Shown here one piece after another: positions 15,687 through 22,869 of a stretch of 26,929 nt of DNA. Made by a program: the position numbers and the translations under genes. Every line of letters starts with the position of its first letter. The first letter of the stretch is position 1. The notes under the pieces are model-generated. The model was not told the DNA's origin. It made no database searches and saw only the letters and a list, made by a program, of their open reading frames with translations. This stretch comes from an uncultured Pseudomonadota bacterium (lineage in GTDB: Bacteria; Pseudomonadota; Alphaproteobacteria; Rs-D84): NCBI GenBank assembly GCA_900313285.1, contig OMQP01000006.1:1-26929 (forward strand), read 5' to 3'.

Positions 15687-18008
15687 ATGAAGTGGTCTTA
15701 TTCTTGGTTAAAACAATATTTAAAAACAGATTTAACCCCAGAACAAATTGCTGATAAATTGACAGCCATTGGTTTGGAAGTAGAAGATTTATATAATCCA
15801 ATTTTGCCAATTGCGGCAAAAATCGTCGAATGTAAACCACATGAAAATTCTGATCATTTGCATGTTTTGAAGGTAGACGATGGAACAGGTAAATTGCGTC
15901 AGGTTGTGTGTGGTGCACCAAATGCCCGCGAAGGTTTGGTTTCTGCACTGGCATTGCCTGGATGTAAAATTGGTGATACGGTTATTGAACCTGGAAAATT
16001 ACGCGGTGTTGAATCAAATGGTATGATGTGCAGCGCAAAAGAATTGGGTATTAGCGATGATCACAGTGGTATTATCGAATTAGATGAAAAATCTGAAACA
16101 ATCGGTCAACCAATATCGGCATTGGCTGGAACAGGTTCTGCGGTACTTGAAACATCTATTACACCAAATCGTCCTGATTATTTATCTGTGCGTGGTATTG
16201 CGCTGGATTTATCTGCGGCAGATGCGGGTGAATTTGTTGATGAAAAAATCACAGAATTAAAAGAAGTAAAAGGAACACGTAAAGTTAATTTGGTTGCTGC
16301 AGATGCATGCCCAACGTATCGTTTTTGTGAAATTCATGGAATAAAAAACGCACCGTCAAATAAAACAATTCAAAATTGTTTGTTGTCTGCTGGAATAAAT
16401 CCAAAGAATGCCCCAATAGACGCAACAAACTATATTTGTTATGATTTAGCACAACCTATGCATTGTTTTGATGCCGATGAAATAGTTGGTGATATTACTG
16501 TTCGTATGGCTAAACCAGGAGAAAAATTCACAGACCTTTTTGGAAATGAACATGAATTATGTGATAAAGATTTGGTTATAACAGATGACGCTGGTATTTT
16601 GGCTTTGGCCGGGGTTGTTGGTGGCGCACGAGGTTCAACCACAGATAAAACACAAAATATTATATTAGAATCTGCATATTTTAATCCGGTGTCCGTTCGT
16701 AAATCTGCAAAAAGACATGGAATATCAACAGATTCTTCATACAGATATGAACGTGGCATAGATCCAGACGGAACATTGCGTGCTTTATCAAAAGCAGCCA
16801 AAATTATAATGGATGCATGTGGCGGTAAAATTGTAAATGTTGGTGGCGCAGGTCGTATGTCCTATACACCAGAATCTGTGGTTTATAATCCAAATTTACT
16901 GGAACAAAAGACAGGCATTCAAATAGATTCAAAAACCCAAAAAGAAATTTTGAATAAATTGCATTTTGATATCAAAGAAGATAAAAAAGGCAATTGGGGT
17001 ATTACACCAACATCACAAAGGGTTGATATAGTAATTCCTGAAAACATAGTTTCTGAATTGGTTCGTATTTATGGTTACGATAAAATCGGTTTGAAAGAAA
17101 TACCACAAAATACAATTACAGCCATTCATAATGATATGAATTTGGAATTAAAACAAAAATTAGCAAATCGCGGATTGAACGAAGCGGTCACTTTTGGTTT
17201 TGGTAATTCAAAAGTTGAAAGTTTATTAACAGACAAACCAATAATCAAAATAGCAAATCCTATTATTAGCGATTTGGACACCGCAAGAAACAATTTGTTA
17301 GGCAATTTGTTAATCGCTGTCGCAAATAATGAAAAACGTGGATTTCCAGATTTAAATATGTTCGAATTAGGAACTGTTTTCGACAGTGATAAATCAGGTG
17401 AACAACATACAGCGATTTGTATAGTACGCAGTGGTGAAACATCGCCAAAGCATTGGCAGAAAAGAAACAGAAATGTCGATGTGTTTGATGTAAAGGCAGA
17501 TTTAGTGTCTTTGCTGGGGGCACAAAAATATACAATCGATACAACAAATGCACCGCTTTGGGCGCATCCATATAAATATGGAAAAATTGTCCAGGGTAAA
17601 AAAGTTCTGGGTGAATTTGGTGAATTGCATCCATCTGTTGCAAAACAATTACATATCAAAACAAAAGTTTTTGTCGGTATAATAGAAAATGTTGATGATT
17701 TACCAAAAAATCCAAAATACAAAAAAACACCGATAACAGAATTTATGCCGATAACGCGTGACTTTGCATTTGTAGTTGATAATGATTTTGCGGCAGAAAA
17801 AATTATATCAACGGCTATTGCGTCAGATTCACATATTGATCATGCTGTTATATTTGATGCATTTGATATGGGAAATGGCAAAAAATCTATAGCGTTTACG
17901 ATTACTATTTATCCAGAAAGCAATATGTCGGATAAAGAGTTATTGGATATTCAAGATAAAGTGATAAAAAATATAGAAAATAAATGTGGCGCAAAATTGC
18001 GTGCATAA
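15687..18008 (+). CDS. pheT: Phenylalanyl-tRNA synthetase beta subunit
   Basis: The 773-residue beta subunit carries the editing and tRNA-binding functions of PheRS. In order: an N-terminal helical start (M-K-W-S-Y-S-W-L), an EMAPII-like tRNA-binding domain at about 40-150 (V-V-C-G-A-P-N ... G-M-M-C-S), the B3/B4 editing domain, the B5 domain, the catalytic-like core with F-E-L-G-T-V-F, and a C-terminal anticodon-binding FDX-ACB domain beginning near F-M-P-I-T-R-D-F-A-F-V-V. Length is normal. An AAAGGGG ribosome-binding site precedes the ATG, and a strong terminator follows the stop by 5 nt. Confidence 0.97.
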   Translation: MKWSYSWLKQYLKTDLTPEQIADKLTAIGLEVEDLYNPILPIAAKIVECKPHENSDHLHVLKVDDGTGKLRQVVCGAPNAREGLVSALALPGCKIGDTVIEPGKLRGVESNGMMCSAKELGISDDHSGIIELDEKSETIGQPISALAGTGSAVLETSITPNRPDYLSVRGIALDLSAADAGEFVDEKITELKEVKGTRKVNLVAADACPTYRFCEIHGIKNAPSNKTIQNCLLSAGINPKNAPIDATNYICYDLAQPMHCFDADEIVGDITVRMAKPGEKFTDLFGNEHELCDKDLVITDDAGILALAGVVGGARGSTTDKTQNIILESAYFNPVSVRKSAKRHGISTDSSYRYERGIDPDGTLRALSKAAKIIMDACGGKIVNVGGAGRMSYTPESVVYNPNLLEQKTGIQIDSKTQKEILNKLHFDIKEDKKGNWGITPTSQRVDIVIPENIVSELVRIYGYDKIGLKEIPQNTITAIHNDMNLELKQKLANRGLNEAVTFGFGNSKVESLLTDKPIIKIANPIISDLDTARNNLLGNLLIAVANNEKRGFPDLNMFELGTVFDSDKSGEQHTAICIVRSGETSPKHWQKRNRNVDVFDVKADLVSLLGAQKYTIDTTNAPLWAHPYKYGKIVQGKKVLGEFGELHPSVAKQLHIKTKVFVGIIENVDDLPKNPKYKKTPITEFMPITRDFAFVVDNDFAAEKIISTAIASDSHIDHAVIFDAFDMGNGKKSIAFTITIYPESNMSDKELLDIQDKVIKNIENKCGAKLRA

Positions 18009-18013
18009 ATAAT

Positions 18014-18041
18014 AAAAATACCGGCAAATGCCGGTATTTTT
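18014..18041. terminator. Bidirectional terminator between pheT and the convergent small genes
   Basis: A perfect 12-bp inverted repeat (AAAAATACCGGC / GCCGGTATTTTT) has an AAAT loop. It lies 5 nt after the pheT stop and reaches the stop codon of the convergent gene that ends at 18040. It is identical, in inverted orientation, to the element at 22594-22621. Confidence 0.92.
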
Positions 18042-18423
18042 ATTTTGTAAATGTGTGTGCTGATTTCATTATATGTGATGTAATATCACGACCAATTTCA
18101 CATGCATTTATAATTTCGTTTGCTTTGTTGCCATGGAAAATAAAGCTGCCCATTTTTTTTGAAAGAACCGTAACGCCACTGCCCTTTACCAATTGGTCAT
18201 GGTGTTCACACCCTGGTAATTGCATTTTGGAAGCATCTTCAAAATCTTCGACAAACCATTTGTCATAGATTATTTCCATGTCTTTTACTTCAAATTTATA
18301 TGTCATAACAACAGAAACACCAACAGGGGCATACATTTTATTTTTACAAACAAGACAAGATACGTTTTGCCCGTGGAGCAAAAATTCTACTAATTCTTTA
18401 ACTTTATCTTTCGTTGTTAACAT
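18040..18423 (-). CDS. Hypothetical protein, cysteine-containing, second gene of a small operon
   Basis: I do not recognise this 127-residue protein. It has no signal peptide or membrane segment, so it is probably cytosolic. Residues 23-26 are C-L-V-C, with further cysteines at 72 (G-C-E-H-H) and 108; C23, C26, C72 with H74/H75 could form a metal site, but that is inference. The segment F-x-F-H-G-N-K-A-N-E-I-I-N-A-C (about 94-108) resembles the end of the upstream gene product (F-F-G-D-Q-A-K-Q-I-S-N-A-C), suggesting related C-terminal parts. The start lies 3 nt after the stop of the upstream gene, so they form an operon. Confidence 0.75.
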   Translation of the reverse strand: MLTTKDKVKELVEFLLHGQNVSCLVCKNKMYAPVGVSVVMTYKFEVKDMEIIYDKWFVEDFEDASKMQLPGCEHHDQLVKGSGVTVLSKKMGSFIFHGNKANEIINACEIGRDITSHIMKSAHTFTK

Positions 18424-18426
18424 TTT

Positions 18427-18666
18427 TTATTTTCCCCTGCATGCGTTGCTAATTTGTTTTGCCTGATCACCAAAGAATTTCTTGAATCTAAACCCTGCTT
18501 TACAACTGGCAGACAGAACATTTTCGTTGTTGTCACGGTTGATAACAACCAATGCGGTGCAATCACCAACACGATACATTTGACATACTTTATCAGATGT
18601 TTCGTATATTGGATGGCTTTTTATAATGCTCGTGATTTCTTCAACAGATAATTCTTTTGTTGGCAT
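18427..18666 (-). CDS. Small hypothetical protein, first gene of a small operon
   Basis: An unrecognised 79-residue protein with cysteines at 28, 36, 55 and 76 and a basic C-terminal helix, F-F-G-D-Q-A-K-Q-I-S-N-A-C. There is no signal peptide. I start at ATG 18666 because AAGGG lies 8-12 nt upstream and a good promoter predicts transcription from about 18683; the longer frame from 18690 would begin inside the -10 box. The next gene follows after 3 nt and shares the C-terminal motif. The pair sits between pheT and ileS, but nothing in the sequence ties it to translation. Confidence 0.75.
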   Translation of the reverse strand: MPTKELSVEEITSIIKSHPIYETSDKVCQMYRVGDCTALVVINRDNNENVLSASCKAGFRFKKFFGDQAKQISNACRGK

Positions 18667-18689
18667 ACTTATACCCTTTTGTCGACGCA

Positions 18690-18717
18690 ATTATTACACA
18701 CAAAGTGTTTTTGTCAA
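18690..18717 (-). promoter_or_regulatory. Promoter of the two-gene hypothetical operon
   Basis: A consensus TTGACA (18717-18712), a 16-bp spacer and AATAAT (18695-18690, five of six) on the minus strand, start near 18683. The spacer contains the inverted repeat ACAC-AAA-GTGT, a possible operator. Confidence 0.7.
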
Positions 18718-18755
18718 TGATAATGTTAGGGTTGTGTTAAAATAGATGCAAAAAC

Positions 18756-18784
18756 TTGATTTTTTATAAAAATCATTGTATAAA
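18756..18784 (+). promoter_or_regulatory. Promoter of ileS-nth
   Basis: TTGATT (18756-18761), exactly 17 bp, TATAAA (18779-18784). The predicted start is 18791 or A18792, which is the first base of the leader-peptide ATG. The spacer is mostly a perfect 7-bp inverted repeat, GATTTTT-TAT-AAAAATC. The -35 lies in a 15-mer shared with the rpmI promoter. Confidence 0.7.
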
Positions 18785-18791
18785 TAGGCAC

Positions 18792-18824
18792 ATGAAAACA
18801 AACACAATAATTATTATTAAATAA
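18792..18824 (+). CDS. Isoleucine-rich leader peptide upstream of ileS
   Basis: A ten-codon frame ATG to TAA encodes M-K-T-N-T-I-I-I-I-K; four consecutive isoleucine codons (ATA ATT ATT ATT, 18807-18818) sit just before the stop. It lies 68 nt ahead of ileS, between a good promoter and attenuator-like hairpins. Leader peptides rich in the cognate amino acid are the sensor in ribosome-mediated attenuation (trp, his, ilv and, with phenylalanine, E. coli pheST). The ATG is at or next to the predicted transcription start, so the peptide may be translated from a leaderless end; AGG at 18786-18788 would matter only if transcription starts earlier. In AT-rich DNA a run of Ile codons can occur by chance, but position and context favour function. 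Confidence 0.65.
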   Translation: MKTNTIIIIK

Positions 18825-18832
18825 ATGGTACT

Positions 18833-18874
18833 GCGCTTTGGCGTTGTGCTGGGGCGCGTAAAGCGCCATTTTTA
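18833..18874 (+). promoter_or_regulatory. Candidate attenuator of ileS (antiterminator / terminator hairpins)
   Basis: Three segments compete. GCGCTTT (18833-18839) pairs with AAAGCGC (18860-18866). Alternatively GGCGC (18853-18857) pairs with GCGCC (18863-18867) around a five-base loop, followed by ATTTTTAAT, a terminator-like form. TGGCG (18839-18843) can also pair with CGCCA (18864-18868). A ribosome stalled at the Ile codons leaves the first segment free, which favours the antiterminator; a ribosome at the leader stop (18822-18824) would cover it, which favours the terminator. This predicts higher ileS expression when charged tRNA-Ile is scarce. Confidence 0.6.
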
Positions 18875-18892
18875 ATATAAAAGGCAACCAAG

Positions 18893-21800
18893 ATGTCATA
18901 TAAAAAAACAGAACCAAAAGCCAATTTTTCAGAAATAGAACACAGCGTTCTTCAATTCTGGCGTGAGGATGATACTTTTCATAAATCTTTGAATAAAACA
19001 AAGATGGGTGAACCATTTAATTTTTATGACGGTCCACCATTTGGAAATGGGTTGCCACATTGGGGGCATTTAGGTGTGTCTGCAATAAAAGATATGGTTT
19101 CGCGTTTTCACACTATGAATGGCAAACATGTTGTTCGTGAACTTGGTTGGGATTGTCATGGATTGCCTGCTGAAAATAGTGTTGAAAAAAAACAGGGAAA
19201 ATCTGCAAAAGATATTGTTGCTGATAATGGTATGGCTGCATTTTGTGATATGTGCCGTACAGACGTTATGACATATACAAACGAATGGTTGCGTTTTATT
19301 GAACGCATAGGTCGTTGGGTCGATGGTGGCGAAAATCACGGATATCGTACAATGGATAAAAACTATATGGAATCTGTGATATGGGCTTTGAAACAATTAT
19401 ATGACAAAGGTTTGCTTTATAAAGATTTCAAAGTTAATCCATATGATTGGAAGTTAGGAACGGTTTTATCAAACAGTGAGGCCTCCAGTGAATATCAAGA
19501 TATTGTTGATGATACTGTAACAGTTTGGTTTGAATTGGAAAATGGTGATCGAGCAATTGCATGGACAACAACACCGTGGACATTGCCTGCAAATTCTGCA
19601 TTAGCAGTTAATCCAAACATGGAATATGTGCGTATGAAACACAGCGATGGTCATGTTTATGTTTTGGCTGCATCGCGTTTAAAAGCATATGAAAAAGTAT
19701 TCGGTGAAAGTGAAAATCTTGGAAGCGTAAAAGGTGAAGATTTAGTTGGTTTACATTACAAACCTATATTTAATTATTATGAAAATTCAAATCCTTTATT
19801 ACATCAAATAATTCCTGCAGATTATGTCAGTGATGGCGATGGTACCGGTATAGTTCACATTGCACCAGCTTTTGGTGATGATGACTATTGGGCAGCCAAG
19901 GCATTGAATTCAAAGTTCCCAGTAATTTTAAATGTTGATGATTACGGGAATTTTGATAAATCTGTTACTGATTGGGCTGGTCAAAATATTTTTGAAGCAA
20001 ATCCAAAAATAATTGAATGGTTAAAGCAAAATGGTATTTTGGTTAAAAAAGATCAACATAAACACAGCTATCCTTTTGGACCGCGCAGTAAAGAAAAATT
20101 GATTTATCGTGCGACAGACGCATGGTATGTTGATGTGCCAAAAATTCGTGAACGTTTGGTTGAAATAACTAAAAATGAAACAAATTGGACCAGTGCAGGC
20201 AACCGTTTTATGTCGTGGATTGAAAATGCTCGTGAATGGGGTATTTCAAGAAACAGATTTTGGGGTGTTCCATTGCCAATTTGGGAAAAAGACGGCGAGT
20301 ATAAAATCTTTGGTTCAATCAAAGAAATGGAAGATTTCTTTGGTGTAAAGATTGAAGATTTACATCGTCCAACATTGGATGCATTAACAAAAGATGGATG
20401 GCACCGTATCAGTGATGTTTTAGATTGCTGGTTTGAAAGCGGATCTATGCCATTTGCGCAATTACACTATCCGTTCGAAAACAGTGATAAATTCAAAGCA
20501 AATTTTCCGGCAGATTATATTATCGAAGGCCAAGATCAAACACGTGGTTGGTTTTATTCTTTGATGATTATGGCGGTTGCGTTATTTGATAAACCTGCAT
20601 TTAAAACAGTATCTGTGAACGGCATGATTTTAGATGAACAAAAACGTAAGTTTTCTAAATCACTGCATAACTATGTTGACCCAAGTGAACAAATCGAAAT
20701 ATATGGCGCAGATGCAATTCGTTTGTTTATCCAGGGCAGCAATTTTATGAAAGCAGAAGGTGTCGGTGTTGATAAAGAAGGTAAAGTGTTTAATGATTCA
20801 ATTAAAACAATTTTAACACCGCTTTGGAACGCATATCACTTCTTTACACTTTATGCGAATGCAGGAAATATCACTGTTGAAAATGAACCAAGTTCCGATA
20901 ATTTATTGGATAAGTATATCTTGGCTGAATTGAATGAATTGGTTAAAATAACAACATCTGCATTAAATGAATATAAACCAGATATCGCAGTTAAAGAATT
21001 TGTTCGTTTCTTGGATGTTTTGAATAACTGGTACATCCGTCGTAATCGTGACAGATTCTGGAACGAAGATGTAAGTGCATTTGAAACATTGCATTATGTA
21101 TTGGTTGTATTTTGTAAATTATTGGCACCATTTGCACCATTTATCAGCGAATATATATTCAAGAATTTAACAGGTAAAGAATCTGTGCATTTGGAAGATT
21201 GGCCAACAGCAGGAAACACAGATACAAAAATATTAACAGATATGCGTCGTGTTCAAATGATAGTATCAACCGGGAAACAATTACGTGAACAATATAAATT
21301 GCGTAATCGTTTGCCACTTCAGGATGCAACAATTGCAGGTGTTGATATGCGCGAATATGGCGATATTATACGTGACGAATTAAATGTCAAAGAAATTAAA
21401 TTTATCGAAGACATTAAATCAGTCGCAGACAGTTTTATATACCTGATTACACCAAAAATAGGTGCACGCCTTGGTGGTGCATTGAAAGATATTATACCGG
21501 CTGTTAAACGTGGCGAATACACAATTGAAAATGATAAATTGGTTGTTGGTGAATATGTATTAAATGCTGACGAATTTGAAAATCGTTTAACCGTGAAAGA
21601 TGGTGTAAGCGGTGCTGCCCTGCCAGACAGTACAGCGGTTGTTGTGCTGAATACAGAAATCAACAGTGAACTGATTGCCGAAGGTTTAGTAAATGATGCA
21701 TTGCGTTTTATCCAAGATTCACGTAAAGCGGCCGGTTTGGATGTTTCAGACAGAATCAAATTAGTTTATACGGCAGATGTCGCATTGTCTAATGCAATCG

Positions 21801-21928
21801 AAACACATAAAAAACGCATTATGCATGATGCACTGGTTGTTGAAATGGAAAATGGAAATGCAGAACAATTTGCAACACAAATCGAAGATTACAATTTTGC
21901 AATCAGTATAGAAAAAGTAAATGGCTAA
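18893..21928 (+). CDS. ileS: Isoleucyl-tRNA synthetase, type 2 (eukaryote-like)
   Basis: The 1011-residue class I synthetase charges tRNA-Ile and edits valine. The HIGH motif is H56-W-G-H59 within G-P-P-F-G-N-G-L-P-H; the KMSKS motif reads K586-F-S-K-S590. The editing domain has W-T-T-T-P-W-T-L-P-A. The catalytic part contains C-W-F-E-S-G-S-M-P-F-A-Q, typical of the IleRS2 group found in eukaryotes, Rickettsiales and some other bacteria, and the C-terminus lacks the zinc-binding cysteine cluster of type 1 IleRS. IleRS2 enzymes are generally insensitive to mupirocin, so resistance is expected but unproved. AAAGG lies about 10 nt before ATG. The end overlaps nth by 8 nt. The leader suggests attenuation control. 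Confidence 0.97.
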   Translation: MSYKKTEPKANFSEIEHSVLQFWREDDTFHKSLNKTKMGEPFNFYDGPPFGNGLPHWGHLGVSAIKDMVSRFHTMNGKHVVRELGWDCHGLPAENSVEKKQGKSAKDIVADNGMAAFCDMCRTDVMTYTNEWLRFIERIGRWVDGGENHGYRTMDKNYMESVIWALKQLYDKGLLYKDFKVNPYDWKLGTVLSNSEASSEYQDIVDDTVTVWFELENGDRAIAWTTTPWTLPANSALAVNPNMEYVRMKHSDGHVYVLAASRLKAYEKVFGESENLGSVKGEDLVGLHYKPIFNYYENSNPLLHQIIPADYVSDGDGTGIVHIAPAFGDDDYWAAKALNSKFPVILNVDDYGNFDKSVTDWAGQNIFEANPKIIEWLKQNGILVKKDQHKHSYPFGPRSKEKLIYRATDAWYVDVPKIRERLVEITKNETNWTSAGNRFMSWIENAREWGISRNRFWGVPLPIWEKDGEYKIFGSIKEMEDFFGVKIEDLHRPTLDALTKDGWHRISDVLDCWFESGSMPFAQLHYPFENSDKFKANFPADYIIEGQDQTRGWFYSLMIMAVALFDKPAFKTVSVNGMILDEQKRKFSKSLHNYVDPSEQIEIYGADAIRLFIQGSNFMKAEGVGVDKEGKVFNDSIKTILTPLWNAYHFFTLYANAGNITVENEPSSDNLLDKYILAELNELVKITTSALNEYKPDIAVKEFVRFLDVLNNWYIRRNRDRFWNEDVSAFETLHYVLVVFCKLLAPFAPFISEYIFKNLTGKESVHLEDWPTAGNTDTKILTDMRRVQMIVSTGKQLREQYKLRNRLPLQDATIAGVDMREYGDIIRDELNVKEIKFIEDIKSVADSFIYLITPKIGARLGGALKDIIPAVKRGEYTIENDKLVVGEYVLNADEFENRLTVKDGVSGAALPDSTAVVVLNTEINSELIAEGLVNDALRFIQDSRKAAGLDVSDRIKLVYTADVALSNAIETHKKRIMHDALVVEMENGNAEQFATQIEDYNFAISIEKVNG

Positions 21929-22595
21929 ATCGAACATAACTCTTACACCGGATATTTATTTTGAAAATGTTCCAAAAACATTGAATATGAATATCCGGTC
22001 TGAATTATATTCAACAAATGAATTTACTTTTGCTGTGGCTGTGATTTTATCTGCTCAGGCAACCGACAAAAAAGTCAACGAAGTTACACCTGAATTATTC
22101 AAAATTGCACCGAGTCCGGACAAGATGCTGAAATTGGGCCTGGACGGACTTAAAGAACGCATACGTGTTATTTCTTTCTTTAATAACAAGGCAACCAGTA
22201 TTATAAAACTGGCATCCCAATTACATGGCGAAAACAGCGATGATATAAATTATAAATTTCCAGAAAAATATCATAACAGAAATGAACTGATGAAATTGGG
22301 TGGTATTGGTCAAAAGACGGCTAATGTTGTTATGAATGTTTTGTGGAACGCACCAAATATTGGTGTTGATACACATGTTTTTCGTAATGCCCACCGATAC
22401 GGTTGGGTTGGTGAAAAAGAAAACACACCAGAAAAAGTAGAAGAAAAATTATTAAAAATAATTCCACAAAAATATCATGCAATTGTAAATCATGTAATGG
22501 TTTTACATGGACGTTATACATGCAAGGCATTGCGTCCAGATTGTGAACATTGCCCAGTAGCCAAATGGTGTAACGCGAAAGATAAAAATGTATAA
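21921..22595 (+). CDS. nth: Endonuclease III (DNA glycosylase/AP lyase)
   Basis: The 224-residue base-excision repair enzyme removes oxidised pyrimidines and cleaves AP sites. The helix-hairpin-helix is L-G-G-I-G-Q-K-T-A-N-V, including the catalytic lysine; the catalytic aspartate is in G-V-D-T-H-V-F-R. A [4Fe-4S] site is formed by C-x6-C-x2-C-x5-C near the C-terminus. The ATG overlaps the last codons of ileS (ATGGCTAA), so translation is probably coupled and the gene shares the ileS promoter. Length is normal. Confidence 0.97.
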   Translation: MAKSNITLTPDIYFENVPKTLNMNIRSELYSTNEFTFAVAVILSAQATDKKVNEVTPELFKIAPSPDKMLKLGLDGLKERIRVISFFNNKATSIIKLASQLHGENSDDINYKFPEKYHNRNELMKLGGIGQKTANVVMNVLWNAPNIGVDTHVFRNAHRYGWVGEKENTPEKVEEKLLKIIPQKYHAIVNHVMVLHGRYTCKALRPDCEHCPVAKWCNAKDKNV

Positions 22596-22621
22596 AAATA
22601 CCGGCATTTGCCGGTATTTTT
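22594..22621. terminator. Bidirectional terminator shared by nth and tRNA-Thr
   Basis: A perfect 12-bp inverted repeat (AAAAATACCGGC / GCCGGTATTTTT) has an ATTT loop and runs of T on the plus side. It overlaps the nth stop and lies 11 nt beyond the 3' end of the convergent tRNA. Read on the minus strand it is identical over 28 bp to the terminator at 18014-18041. Confidence 0.92.
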
Positions 22622-22632
22622 TGTTTTTTTAG

Positions 22633-22708
22633 TGGTGCCGGTTATAGGACTTGAACCTACGACCCCCTCATTACGAATGAGATGCTCTACCAACTGAGCT
22701 AAACCGGC
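22633..22708 (-). tRNA. tRNA-Thr (anticodon CGU)
   Basis: A 76-nt cloverleaf on the minus strand: acceptor stem GCCGGTT / AACCGGC, D arm GCTC-AGTTGGTA-GAGC, anticodon stem TCTCA / TGAGG around the loop TTCGTAA (anticodon CGT, reading ACG), variable loop GGGTC region, and T arm TAGG-TTCAAGT-CCTA. The discriminator is A and the CCA end is encoded in the DNA. It is convergent with nth and uses the shared terminator. Confidence 0.95.
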
Positions 22709-22740
22709 GATAGCGGTAATATAATATATATTTTTATTTA

Positions 22741-22775
22741 TTTCCACTTTTTATTTTACGCATTACTACCATTAT
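22741..22775. repeat. 35-bp direct repeat, copy 1 (partial copy of mnmG 3' end)
   Basis: Identical to 23577-23611. On the minus strand it reads the mnmG C-terminal codons I-M-V-V-M-R-K-I-K-S-G, then runs out of frame into a stop instead of finishing the gene. Similarity continues weakly downstream after a roughly 9-nt insertion. Confidence 0.9.
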
Positions 22776-22858
22776 ATCTAACGATATCGATAGTTTAGCA
22801 AAAGTTTTTTGTATAAACTTTTTTTAAATTTATTTATTTATTTTTATAATGTTTTTGT

Positions 22859-22864
22859 TATAAT
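22859..22864 (+). promoter_or_regulatory. -10 box of the structured RNA
   Basis: A perfect TATAAT lies 6-8 nt before the point where the predicted RNA structure begins (22870-22872). No convincing -35 is visible; the best is TTTATT at 22837-22842 with a 16-bp spacer. Confidence 0.5.
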
Positions 22865-22869
22865 TTAAA

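Noticed and set aside
17126..17722. 198-codon minus-strand open frame inside pheT
   Set aside because: It lies wholly within the conserved pheT frame, is rich in Phe, Cys and Ser as expected for an antisense shadow, and has no ribosome-binding site or family resemblance.
18792..18892. T-box leader for ileS
   Set aside because: No T-box consensus, no stem I specifier structure, and the leader is far too short.
21319..21759. 146-codon minus-strand open frame inside ileS
   Set aside because: Antisense shadow of well-conserved synthetase sequence with low-complexity Ser/Thr/Ile composition.
22800..22825. AAAAGTTT / AAACTTTT hairpin with T run upstream of the structured RNA
   Set aside because: The stem has a single G-C pair per arm and there is no gene on the plus strand that it would terminate; probably AT-rich background.
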